Part shown: positions 51,193 to 62,661 of the stretch, piece after piece
Position numbering within the stretch: position 1 is the stretch's first letter
Layout of the letters: each line of letters opens with the position of its first letter
DNA from: Nonomuraea helvata
Lineage (GTDB): Bacteria > Actinomycetota > Actinomycetes > Streptosporangiales > Streptosporangiaceae
Reading direction: 5' to 3'
DNA length: 64,000 nt
Assembly: GCF_039535785.1 (NCBI RefSeq)
Contig: NZ_BAAAXV010000001.1
Coordinates: 1,488,001 to 1,552,000 of the forward strand
Notes under the pieces: generated by a model
What the model was told of the DNA's origin: nothing
The model's database searches: none
Seen by the model: only the letters and a program-made list of their open reading frames with translations
Made by a program: the position numbers and the translations under genes

Positions 51193-53137
51193 CTACCTGG
51201 CAGGTGGCCGGTGGCGTCCATGACGGGCCTGCACCCCGACGGGCGGCGAGTCACACTTGTGAAAGGCCGGGCCGCCGCCCAGCACCGCGGGCAGCAGGTG
51301 CAGCAGCGAGCCAAGCAGCACTTGACCGACGAATCCGACGAGCACCAGGGGCAGCAGCGGCTCCAGCGCCGCGGCGACCTCGGCTGCCGGGCGGGCCGCG
51401 ATGACCACCAGGTTCGCGGCCAGCGTCAGCTCGAACCAGACGATCGCCGCCCCCAGCATCCACGAGGCCCCGGTGTGCGGCCGTCTGCGCCGCAGCGCGT
51501 CGACCAGCGGCGCGAGCACCGCCAGCCCTCCTACCGCGTACGCCACCAGGCCCATCAGGGCAACCCACCGCCAGCCCGCCAGCAACCCGCCGACGGCCAC
51601 CGCCAACCCCGGGCGCGGCCAGCCGCAACCCCACGCGTGACGCCCGCCGCGTCCCATCAGACATGCGTGTGCGCAGGACCGTGGGCCAGAGCGTGAACAG
51701 CGTGCCGAGCACGGTGAGTCCGATCCAGCCGAACAGGTTGACCTCGGCATGCGCGGCATGCAACCGCTCGTGCAGCGCCCCGTGCCCGACGTGCGCGGCC
51801 AGCAGCCCGCCCAGGGTGCCGCCCGACGGCGAGCGCTCCAGCGGCCGACACGTACCAGCAAATGACGTGCCCGAACCGGCCGGGCAGCGCCTGCCGCACC
51901 ATCCGGACGAGCACGGCGGCGTGCCACAAGACCACCCCCACCACCAGCGCCGCCCCGGCGGCGGCCACCTGCCACGGTCCCGCCGACACTCCAGCCAGGA
52001 CCGCGACCGTGGCGGCCTTGAGCAGGGCGAGCCGGGTCAGGCTGCCGCGCTGAGGCGGGGTGCGAACGCGTAGGAGCGCCACGGTGAAGTGCTCACTCCA
52101 GATGAGGATGGCGGTGCTGACCGCGCCCAGCAGGAACACGTGGATCAGCAGCCAGCGCGGCGCCGGCAGCACGTCGCCTGCTAGCGCCGCCACGACGGTC
52201 AGGGCGAGCCAGCCGACGACGATAGCGTTCGCTCGCAGATGCCACGAGGCGCGGGGACGCTGCGGCGTCGGCGCCTGAAGCGGCGGTCTGCCCCTTTCTA
52301 TACGGATATCAACCGGACCCACTTCGAGGACCTCCCTATCGTGACCGGAGCGCGCGATCGCGATCACGCATCCGGCGAACATCAGCAGAGCGACCGCCGC
52401 AAGCACGCCACCCAGCGTGCGCACGACCCGGACGGCGGCCAGGTCCCCGGCCACCCGCACCGCCACCGCCGCGTGCAGCGCCACCAGCGGCATATAGAGA
52501 AGGGGCCGGTACGGCAGCCGCAAGCGCAACAGCGCTGGAAGGATCACCGGGGCATGCCCGAACACCATCGACATGACGAAGCCGAGGAAGAGCGCGTGCA
52601 GCGCGGCGTCGTACAGATACCGTCCCGACGCCAAGCCGGTGGCCGCCCACAGCACCCCGGACACCGCCAACCAGCAGTACCCGGCCAGCAGGCAGACGGC
52701 CGCGTACCGGGAGAGCCCAGCACCGCGCACGGTCCGCCGCGCCACGTCGTAAAAGCCGAGCCACCCGGCGACCACAACCATCCCGGCCCCGGCCGTACGC
52801 GCGCGCCCGCGACCGGCGCGAAGATCGACACCACAGCCCCCACACCCACCACCCCTGCGGCGGCCAGCAGACCGACCCAGGCGATGGGCCGCAGGAACAC
52901 GACATGCGCCAACTCCAGCCGCTGCTCGATGAACGACGCCGGCGCCGGAATCTCGCCCACCAGCAGCGCAAGTCCGCCGACGACCCCGGCGACCAGTGCG
53001 ACGACCGCTCCGCCCATCAGAGGCAAGCGCCTCCAGGCCACTCGCCGGCCGGATCGCTGTGTGGCCTGTCCCAACTGACCAGAGTGTCTAGGTTGCGCTG
53101 CCTGTGGCGGCGCGCTGGGAGTCTGCGGTATCGCCAC
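51193..53137 (-). pseudogene. Multi-helix copper-oxidase-associated (NnrS-like) membrane protein, multiply frameshifted
   Basis: Many helices spread over three frames. The start (53137) has VALVAGVVGGLALLVGEI. The frame shifts in a GC-alternating run near 52.80 kb to MVVVAGWLGFYDVARRTV, HALFLGFVMSMVFGHAPVIL and SEHFTVALLRVRTPPQRG. It shifts near 51.84 kb to LHAAHAEVNLFGWIGLTVLG and near 51.65 kb to WVALMGLVAYAVGGLAVLAP. The protein ends abnormally at 51193. In related actinobacteria this membrane part is often joined or next to a copper nitrite reductase domain, which is absent here. Follows narK on the same strand. Confidence 0.6.
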
Positions 53138-53172
53138 GGTCTGTCAAGCCCTCCGTTGCGCGAATGGGGTGG

Positions 53173-54387
53173 TCAGCGGACGCCGACTTGCTTGGCCTTG
53201 CGATGGACGGCCACCGAGCGGATCACAGTCACCGTCAGGGCCAGAGTGAGCGTGGCGGTGACGGCCAGCAGAGCCAGGCCGAGGCCATAGGAACGGAGCT
53301 GTCCGTAGATGAAACCCATCACCAGCGGGGGTACGAAGCCGCCGAGGCCGCCCGCGGCGCCGACCAGGCCGGTCACGGTGCCGACCTTGTCGGGGGGTGC
53401 GATCTGGGCGACGAGGGCGAAGGTGGCTCCGCTGCCCGCGCCGAGGGCGGCGGCCATGGTAAGGAAGGCGACCGTGCCGAGCGGCATCAGTCCCGGCGTG
53501 AGCGCCTGCACCCCGGCCATGACGGCGATGAGGATGAATACACCGGTCAGCACGGGGATGGGGCCGATGCGGTCGGACAGCCAGCCACCCAGTGGCCGGG
53601 CCAGGACGGCCAGCACCACGAACCCGGCCATGCGGTTGGCGGCGTCGGCCTGCTCGAGCCCGTAGCCGGTCTGCAGGTAGGCGGGCAGGTAGACGGAGAA
53701 GGCGACGTAGCCGCCGAAGGCGACCGCGTACAGCACGCACGCCTGCCAGGTGATCGGCAACTTCAACGTGGCCGCCATGCGCGCTATCAGGGGCTGGGTC
53801 GCGACGGTGCGGCCGGGGGCGTCCCGCAGCACCAGCCACGCGACGACGGCGTAGGTGGCGAGAACCATGGCGGTGATCAGGAAGGGGGTGGCCGGGCCAC
53901 CCGCCCGCACCAGGGGGACGGTGGTCAGCGCGCTGATCGCGGTGCCTCCCATTCCGGCCCCGAAGATCCCGACTGCGAGGCCGCGCCGGTGCGGCGGGAA
54001 CCAGGCGTTGACGAACGGCACGCCGACGGCGAAGACGGTCCCGCCTATGCCGAGGAAGAACCCGCCGAGCAGCAGCGCGGCCAGGGAGGTCTGCCCGGCC
54101 ACGCCGATGAACAGCACAGGCACGATGGTGGCGGCGGAGATGAGGGGAAACATCACCCGTCCGCCGAAGCGGTCGGTCAAAGCGCCGACCGGGATACGGC
54201 CGAGCGAGCCGACGATCACGGGTACGGCGACCAGCAGCGCCTGCTGCCCGGCCGACAACCCGAGCAGCTCTTTGAAACGCGGCCCCAACGGGCTGAGCAG
54301 CGCCCACGCCCAGAAGTTCACCGCGAAGCCCACGGTCGCCAGGCCGAGCATCAAAGCGGGCCTGCGGCCGGTCGGTGCGTTGGTCAT
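53173..54387 (-). CDS. narK: NarK-type nitrate/nitrite transporter (MFS)
   Basis: 404 residues, 12 helices. AVNFWAWALLSPLGPRFKEL, GRIPVGALTDRFGGRVMFPL, GIGGTVFAVGVPFVNAWFPP and GLAVGIFGAGMGGTAISALT match the NarK nitrate-signature regions (Gly-rich helices 5 and 11). It would import nitrate or export nitrite for NarGHI. ATG 54387 has GAGGACGAC ahead. A DosR-type box lies about 100 bp upstream. Confidence 0.9.
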   Translation of the reverse strand: MTNAPTGRRPALMLGLATVGFAVNFWAWALLSPLGPRFKELLGLSAGQQALLVAVPVIVGSLGRIPVGALTDRFGGRVMFPLISAATIVPVLFIGVAGQTSLAALLLGGFFLGIGGTVFAVGVPFVNAWFPPHRRGLAVGIFGAGMGGTAISALTTVPLVRAGGPATPFLITAMVLATYAVVAWLVLRDAPGRTVATQPLIARMAATLKLPITWQACVLYAVAFGGYVAFSVYLPAYLQTGYGLEQADAANRMAGFVVLAVLARPLGGWLSDRIGPIPVLTGVFILIAVMAGVQALTPGLMPLGTVAFLTMAAALGAGSGATFALVAQIAPPDKVGTVTGLVGAAGGLGGFVPPLVMGFIYGQLRSYGLGLALLAVTATLTLALTVTVIRSVAVHRKAKQVGVR

Positions 54388-54484
54388 GTCGTCCTCACGT
54401 GATCGTTGATTCATGGATGGCCGCGGCTGCGTGCCGCGCAAGTGTCCTGGTCTCATCCCAGCTGACAGGTCCTGCGGCGGCCTA

Positions 54485-54498
54485 TGGACCAAGGTCCC
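54485..54498. promoter_or_regulatory. DosR/DevR-type box upstream of narK
   Basis: TGGACCAAGGTCCC: 9 of 10 positions of GGGAC-N4-GTCCC, 98 bp before the narK start. Confidence 0.5.
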
Positions 54499-54511
54499 GA
54501 CCTTCGGGGAC

Positions 54512-55657
54512 TTACGGAGTGCGGATGTGCCGGCCGAGGTCGCTCTGGTAAGGGGAGCTGCCCGGCTCGTTGCCGCACCACGGCTCTTCGGCGAGCACGT
54601 CGCCGGTACGCGTACGCGCGGGACCGGGAACCGCCGCAGATAATGCGGAACTCGCACCCCCGCACCGTCCGCCCAGCCGGTCAGGGTGGCGCAGCGCAGC
54701 GAACAGGGGCGCGGAGCGATAGATCTCGGTCAGTGGTCGATCGCGCACGTCGCCCGCGTCCAGCGGCAGGAAGCCCGAAGGGCGCACGGTGCCGGTGTGG
54801 GAGACGAACACGAAGCCGCGTCCGGCGTTCACGTCGACGGGCGGACGGCGTACCCGCGAGTCCCCGATCAGCCCGGACTGCCGTGCCCGTCGGCGCAGGT
54901 CCTGGTAGAGCGGACCCAGCGTCTCTGCGTGATCGGCGCCGTGCTGGGCCATGATGAGCCGCTGGACGGCCACGCGCCGGAAATGGTGCGCCTCGGTGGT
55001 CTTGACCGCAATCGTGGTGCCGAGGTCGAACAGGAAGTGCAGCACGTCCTCGGCCTCGGCCGAGCTCAGCGCCGACAGCGCGCGGCCACGGCCGGTGGGC
55101 ACCAGGAAGAAGACGCTCCACAGCAGCGCGCCCTGAGCGCGTACCAACCGGTCGATGTCCGGCAGCCGGGTCAGGTTGCGGCGCGTCACCGTGGCGTTGA
55201 TCTGCACCTTGAGTCCAACCTCGCGGGCCGCTCGCCAAGCCGCCACGGTACGGGCGAACACGCCGTCGTAGCCGCGGAAGCTGTCGTGCCCGGCGACTGT
55301 CGCCCCGTCGAGGCTGAGCGAAATCGCCGCGGCGCCCACCTGGCGCAGCCGGGCAAGGTTGCCCGGGGTGAGCGCCGCGGTGGCCGACGGTGACACGGCC
55401 GGGGACAGCCCGACCGCGCGGGCCCGCCGTACCAGCTCGAACGGAGCGGGCCGCTCGAACGGATCGCCGCCTGTGACCACGAACAGGGGCGCGGGCCGGC
55501 CGAAATCGGCCACCTGACGCATCGGCTCACCGGCCTCGGCGGTGGTCAGCTCCTCGGGGTGCCGCTCGGGCACGGCCTCCGCTCGGCAGTGCAGGCAGGC
55601 CAGCGGGCAGGTCCGGGTGGCCTCTCAGATGACGATGAAGGGACGGTCCGCGACATC
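54512..55657 (-). pseudogene. Radical SAM/SPASM-like protein with an in-frame nonsense codon
   Basis: Frame reads DVADRPFIVI, then TGA (55625-55627), then EATRTCPLACLHCRAEAVPE with the CxxxCxxC cluster motif. VVTGGDPFERP, AISLSLDGATVAGHDSFRGY and VRRPPVDVNAGRGFVFVSHT follow. Relatives (TIGR04053-like, from memory) read RPFIVIWEAT here, so Trp TGG has become TGA. The only start after the stop (GTG 55573) would lose the cluster Cys residues. The C-terminal Cys set GGRCGG...EEPWCG also looks incomplete. Probably a heme- or cofactor-linked enzyme once. Confidence 0.65.
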
Positions 55658-55742
55658 TTGCCGGACCCGCCGCAGCGGCGATCTGTCGGACGGTTGCCTG
55701 CCGGAGTGCCGGGTTCCGCCCGGCCTCCGGTCTCCCGCGCGG

Positions 55743-57156
55743 TCATACCCGGGCTCCCAACAGGATGTGGGCCACCACGTCGGCGGCCGAGTGGTCGTCC
55801 GGCAGGCCGGCGAGGAAGGCCGCGTCCTGGCCGAGGGTGAGCAGTGGCGGCTCGTCGTACCCGTCGGCGCGGTGCTGACCGAGACCTATCGCGGCGAGCA
55901 GTCCGTTGCACAGGCAGCGGCGGTCGGCCGCCTCCTCCGCCGGGCGGCCCTTACGCACATAGGTGTCCACTGGCTCGGCGGGCAGCGGTAGCCGATCGAG
56001 CCGTCCGCCTTCTGGTACGGCGTGCGCAGGTAACCCAGGTCGCACAGCCGCGGGCGCGCCTGGTACACCTCCTGCTCCGACAGCGTCCCCGCCACGGCGG
56101 CGACCTTGAACGGGAACCCGGTGGGCGAGGCTCGCGGGTCGTTGCGTACCTGGAGGGCTCCGCTCGCGGCCTGCTCGCGCAGGCGTCTGCGCAGGCCGGG
56201 GTCGAGGCCGGACTCCCGGCACAGCGCGAACGCCGACCCGACCTGGATCCCCTCCGCACCCGCAGCCCAGGCCCGCCCGAGCCCGCCGGACGTGCCGTAC
56301 CCGCCGGCCAGCCAGAACGGCAGCCCAAGAGCGGCGACCTTGCCCAGGTCGACCTCGTCGCGCGGCCCGTACACCGGCTCTCCCGCCGGGTCGAGCATCA
56401 TCCGGCCACGCGGCGGCGCACTGTGCCCGCCCGCCGCTGGCGTCTCGATCACAAATCCCCGGGCCTGGTTACCGGGGAGCGGGCCAGGTAAGCGGCCAGC
56501 ACGTGCGACGACACGATCGCCAGCAATCTGGGCCTCGGCAGCGGCGTCAGGCGATGGCCGAGCAGCCGTACCGGGTTGATCCCGATCGTGTGCCCGTCGC
56601 CGCCCGCCACGGCAACCGAGATCCGCGCCGGACGGTGCTCGGCCAGGTCGTCGAGCAGCCGGGGGATCTCCGCCGGGATGCCGGCACCGACCAGCACGAA
56701 GTCGGCGCCGGCCAGCATCGCGCCGTAGACGGCGGCCGGGGTGGCGAGCTGGATCTTCTCCAGGAAGTTCACTCCGACGGGCCCGTCGTGGTCCTCCTTC
56801 GCGAGGAAGACCTCCGCGAAGTTGGCCAGCACGGCCAATTCGTCCCGGGCGCGGTTCGACCGCATACCGAGCCGGGGCACCGGCCGGTACGGCACGTCCG
56901 GGCCGATCCCGCCGGGCACGAAATAGCGGCCGAGCACCCGCTCTGCGACCTTGGGCACGGGGAAGCAGGCCAGCGCGCGGCGCAGGTGGCCGCCTGGGTC
57001 GCCGCGCTGCAGTCTTCTGGCCAGAGTGACGTCCAGCGCCGTGCCCGACACCACACCGAGTTGCCCGGTCGCGGCGACCGCCCGGGCCAGCCGCCATCCC
57101 GACACGCCCACGCCCATCCCGCCCTGGATCAGGGCGGGTCGCACCGGCTCAGCCAC
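55743..57156 (-). pseudogene. Nitronate monooxygenase-like flavoprotein, two frameshifts
   Basis: About 470 residues when repaired. ALIQGGMGVGVSGWRLARAV starts it, with VGVNFLEKIQLATPAAVYGA and GADFVLVGAGIPAEIPRLL. The frame breaks near 56460 in a CCCC/GGG run (ARSPVTRP, then RGFVIETPAAGGHSAPPRG in the next frame), continues WLAGGYGTSGGLGRAWAAGA, and breaks again near 55983 before PAEPVDTYVRKGRPAEE and CLCNGLLAAIGLGQ. FMN-dependent oxidation of nitronates is the family reaction. The GTG start overlaps the nitroreductase stop. Confidence 0.7.
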
Positions 57157-57267
57157 GCCGCGCCTCCCGCGTGCGCCGGTCGAGAACCTCGAACACGGGT
57201 CGGCGCGGCACGCGCGGGACCGGCGGGCCGTACCCGAACCTGACCAGCATCTGCACGTAACCCAACG

Positions 57268-57270
<3 letters not shown>
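57149..57270 (-). pseudogene. Nitroreductase (Acg-type) C-terminal fragment
   Basis: Reads PLGYVQMLVRFGYGPPVPRV and PRRPVFEVLDRRTREARRG, the C-terminus of a fourth Acg-type protein. Upstream of about 57270 it meets the truncated acetate kinase head-on. Its stop overlaps the nitronate monooxygenase start (GTGGCTGA). Confidence 0.55.
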
Positions 57271-59959
<2,689 letters not shown>

Positions 59960-60487
59960 CTACTTCAGCCAGGCGTTGCGCTGGACGATCGGCAGGTCGC
60001 CGAGTCCCAGCGTGGTGCCGGCGTTGGCGAGGGCGAGTCCGACCAGGACGATCGAGTAGACGATGTGGTCGTCCATGAAGGGGTTGGTGTCCAGGGGCAG
60101 CTCGGCCGCCCACATGAGAACCAGCATCAGCGTGCCGGCACCAGCGGCGATCCTGGTGCCGATGCCCAGGATCAGAGCCAGGCCGATGCCGAGCAGGCCG
60201 GTCATGAACAGCCAGTCCACCCATGCCTGCCCGGCCAGCGAGCCGAAGAAGCCGCCGAGCGCGTTCTCGCCGGTGCCCTTGAGGAAGCCCGTCGTGGGGC
60301 TGCCGCCGGAGATCCAGGCACGGTTGGCCGGGGTCGCGAACCCCCAGCCGAAGGTCTTGTCCAGGAACGCCCACAGGAAGATCCAGCCGATCGAGATCCG
60401 GGCGATCGCCCAGACGTAGTCGACCGGACGACGTGGCTGCGTGCCCGTGCCGGCCGGGATGACGGGCCTGTTGATGGTGGCGGCCAT
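59960..60487 (-). CDS. DoxX-family membrane protein
   Basis: 175 residues, four helices: VWAIARISIGWIFLWAFLDK, WVDWLFMTGLLGIGLALILG, GAGTLMLVLMWAAELPLDTN and HIVYSIVLVGLALANAGTTL. DoxX-like proteins link thiol or quinone redox to membrane complexes. ATG 60487 has its own GAAAGGGGG ribosome site. The truncated stress-protein gene upstream runs into it in the same frame with no stop, so a fused 399-residue product is also possible. Confidence 0.8.
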   Translation of the reverse strand: MAATINRPVIPAGTGTQPRRPVDYVWAIARISIGWIFLWAFLDKTFGWGFATPANRAWISGGSPTTGFLKGTGENALGGFFGSLAGQAWVDWLFMTGLLGIGLALILGIGTRIAAGAGTLMLVLMWAAELPLDTNPFMDDHIVYSIVLVGLALANAGTTLGLGDLPIVQRNAWLK

Positions 60488-61159
60488 GATGGCCCCCTTT
60501 CGCTGCTCGTCGGTAATGACGAGATCGGAGTTCTTCTCGCGCCAGGGAGTGACGCGCTCCCGCGCCGCGTGGGCCTCGTGTCGCATGCGTTCCTCGATCA
60601 GGCTGCCGTAGGCGACGGCGTACGGCGAGAGCACCGGAAGCTGCCAGGCGGAAACGACGTGCGACTGCGCTCCACGGGCTCTGGCCTGCTCGATGGCGTA
60701 GGCCATCGCGGCCTCGGAATGCGCGGAACCGTCGTAGCCGATCACGACCCTGTCATGCCGCAGCGCGCTGGGAGCCCAGACGATCACGACCGGTCCGGTC
60801 GCGTGCCCGGCCACGGCCATACCGACCGACCCGAGCACCAGCCCAGCGAACCCGCCGAGCCCTCTACTGCCCAGCACCAGGCTGTCCGCCAACTCCGACT
60901 CCGCGACCAGGACATTGATCACATCACCGCTGAGCAGCTCCGACGCCACATCGACATCCCTGGTCAACTCACGCGCTCGGGTGGCGGCAGCCTCGAGCGA
61001 CTTGGCGCAGTACTCGGTGCTCCCGCTGTGCGGCCACTGCTGGCACACGTGCACGATCCGAAGGGCCAGGCCGCGGCGCTGCGCGTCGGCGGCGGCCCAC
61101 TCCACGGCTGCGGTCGCCGGTGCGGACCCGTCCACACCGACCACGATGTGATCGACCAT
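60488..61159 (-). pseudogene. Tandem universal stress protein, truncated in the second domain
   Basis: First Usp domain complete (HIVVGVDGSAPATAAVEWAA to LGSRGLGGFAGLVLGSVGMA and VVIVWAP, with the ATP-binding G-x2-G-x9-G pattern). The second starts normally (RVVIGYDGSAHSEAAMAYAI) but stops after TPWREKNSDLVI, about 80 residues in, and lacks its ATP loop. The frame then continues through the DoxX ribosome site into DoxX. A deletion that stayed in frame explains this. Confidence 0.75.
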
Positions 61160-61225
61160 CAGGCCACTCCTTCACAAGCTGGACTCCTCACCTCCACCTT
61201 CGCGACAACGACACCGCCGCGCCCG

Positions 61226-61238
61226 GGGACGAAGTCCC
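61226..61238. promoter_or_regulatory. DosR/DevR-like box with 3-nt spacer upstream of the stress-protein gene
   Basis: GGGAC-GAA-GTCCC: both half-sites perfect but the spacer is one base short of the other boxes, 66 bp before ATG 61159. One base has probably been lost. Confidence 0.45.
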
Positions 61239-61261
61239 GAATCGGGGTGCCGTTGGTCCTC

Positions 61262-61318
61262 TCAGGAGGCGTGCGGGTCGAGCATGAACTCCGCGTCCAG
61301 CGCGCTGAGTTGCCGCAT
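61262..61318 (-). pseudogene. WS/DGAT-type acyltransferase stub
   Basis: 18 codons, MRQLSALDAEFMLDPHAS, with GGTGGAAG ahead of the ATG. M-x-QLSALDA-x-F is the usual start of wax-ester synthase/diacylglycerol acyltransferases (Tgs1 in the mycobacterial DosR regulon). The rest of the gene is gone. Too short for certainty. Confidence 0.4.
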
Positions 61319-61369
61319 GCTTCCACCTGGGACCGGCTCTATATGTGTGGCCGGGTGTCAGCACCGCCC

Positions 61370-61573
61370 CTACGAGTACCCGCCCTTGACGGTGACCTCG
61401 GCCTCCTGCACCCTGCCACGCATCTCGGCCAAGTGGCTCTTCTTGGGACCGAAGAAGTACCAGGCCAGGAAGATGATCAATCCGGCGGACGCGGCGATAA
61501 CCATGACATCAGCCCCGGCCGCGATTGCGACCACGGGAAGGACGGGATCCTGTTTCAGCATGACTCCCTCCAC
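61370..61573 (-). pseudogene. Membrane-anchored cupredoxin-like N-terminal fragment
   Basis: 67 residues: a membrane helix (VMVIAASAGLIIFLAWYFFG), then PKKSHLAEMRGRVQEAEVTV and KGGYS, where a cupredoxin domain normally begins (VTVKGGYSPD in relatives, from memory). It stops there, so the copper-binding part is lost, in the same short region as the acyltransferase stub. Confidence 0.45.
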
Positions 61574-61673
61574 CCTTCCAAGAGCGAAGTTCGGAGCTAT
61601 GCAACCCAGACTGTCTCACTACCGGGTCCCGCCGGAACGGTGAAAAGCACCCAAATGCCAGGGCCTTGGCACA

Positions 61674-61685
61674 GTGACATGTCAC
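61674..61685. promoter_or_regulatory. 12-bp perfect palindrome
   Basis: GTGACATGTCAC in the 206-bp gap before the Met/His-rich gene's 3' end and after the cupredoxin stub's start. Possible operator for the cupredoxin stub's lost promoter (89-100 bp upstream of ATG 61573). Confidence 0.3.
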
Positions 61686-61779
61686 ATAGCTTGTCGGGGC
61701 CTGTCACGACGGTCTGCGGCCATGAGCCACGCGTGCGGCACCTTTCGAGATCGTAGCTGCGGGCTGTCCAGGTTCGTGC

Positions 61780-62031
61780 CTAGCCGGCAGGATCGTGACA
61801 GGTCATGTGCTGGTGCATCATCTGGTGGCAGTGGCAGTCGGCCATCATGCCGTCGTCACCCTTGTGCTGCCGCATCATCCGATGGCAGTCCGCCATCATG
61901 CTGTGGTCAGCGCAGGGTGCCGGTCCATCTGGCGGTTTCTGAGCGAGCGCCCACGCCGGAGACGGTAGCGCGGTCATGATTCCTACCATTGCTCCGGCGG
62001 CGATGCCTATGCGGAGGTTCATGCAAACCAC
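61780..62031 (-). CDS. Secreted Met/His/Cys-rich peptide, probable metal binder
   Basis: 83 residues. A signal peptide (MNLRIGIAAGAMVGIMTALP, cut near AWA) leads to a short mature part with a repeated unit: HSMMADCHRMMRQHKGDDG, then MMADCHCHQMMHQHMTCH. It carries ten Met, ten His and five Cys in about 45 residues, typical of copper(I) chelating peptides. AAGGAG lies 5 bp ahead of GTG 62031; ATG 62022 is the alternative. Neighbours are a SHOCT membrane protein and a cupredoxin stub, which supports copper handling. Confidence 0.65.
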   Translation of the reverse strand: MVCMNLRIGIAAGAMVGIMTALPSPAWALAQKPPDGPAPCADHSMMADCHRMMRQHKGDDGMMADCHCHQMMHQHMTCHDPAG

Positions 62032-62167
62032 CCCCTCTCCTTTGAGGTTACGGTCAACATCGGATCCGCCGCCCGCTGGGCATTGACGATCATCGCTTCG
62101 TCCGGGTGGTCACCGTGGCAGCACGATGAGCAGGACCGTAAGCACCTTCCGGGGCCCCGCGAGCGTC

Positions 62168-62416
62168 TCAGCAACGTGATCGCCGGGCCTCGAGCCGTTC
62201 CCGGGCTGAGTCATAGACCGCCTCGTCGATCTCGCCACTGGCGAACCGGCGGGCCAAAATCTCCTCCGGTGCCTCCACCGGCGCCTGATCGCGCCGCTTA
62301 CCTTCCCGATCCTGCGTGAGCTGGATCACCGCCCAGACGACCGCCCCCACAAGCACGATCCAGATGACGGTCATCATGATCATCCAGGCCATACCTGGCC
62401 CGTACCCGTACATCAT
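62168..62416 (-). CDS. SHOCT-domain small membrane protein
   Basis: 82 residues: MMYGYGPGMAWMIMMTVIWI begins a single Met-rich helix, then a polar linker (REGKRRDQAPVEAPE) and the SHOCT motif ILARRFASGEIDEAVYDSAR. GGAGGT 7 bp before ATG 62416 fixes the start; GTG 62434 is less likely. SHOCT segments mediate oligomer contacts. Same strand as the Met/His-rich gene, 136 bp apart. Confidence 0.75.
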   Translation of the reverse strand: MMYGYGPGMAWMIMMTVIWIVLVGAVVWAVIQLTQDREGKRRDQAPVEAPEEILARRFASGEIDEAVYDSARERLEARRSRC

Positions 62417-62661
62417 TGTGACCACCTCCGGCATCCAGTCTTCGCCGGATGCGGAGCGTCAAGGAGGGGCTTTGGTCATGGCGTTATCGGTCCAAGGTCC
62501 TGCGGGGACGGTCAAGGCGCCGGGCACACCCCTCCAGCACAAAAGCTGCCGATCGTCTGCGCGCTTCGTATGACCTGGCCACTCCCCGAATGGGGTCGAA
62601 TAGAAGCATAAGTTTCGTCGTGTCCAACCTAGCCATGGCGGTTCACGTCGCCGGTAGCGGG

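Noticed and set aside
62466..62505. GGACC/GGTCC half-sites upstream of the SHOCT gene as a DosR-type box
   Set aside because: Halves are direct or wrongly spaced; at most 7 of 10 positions match.
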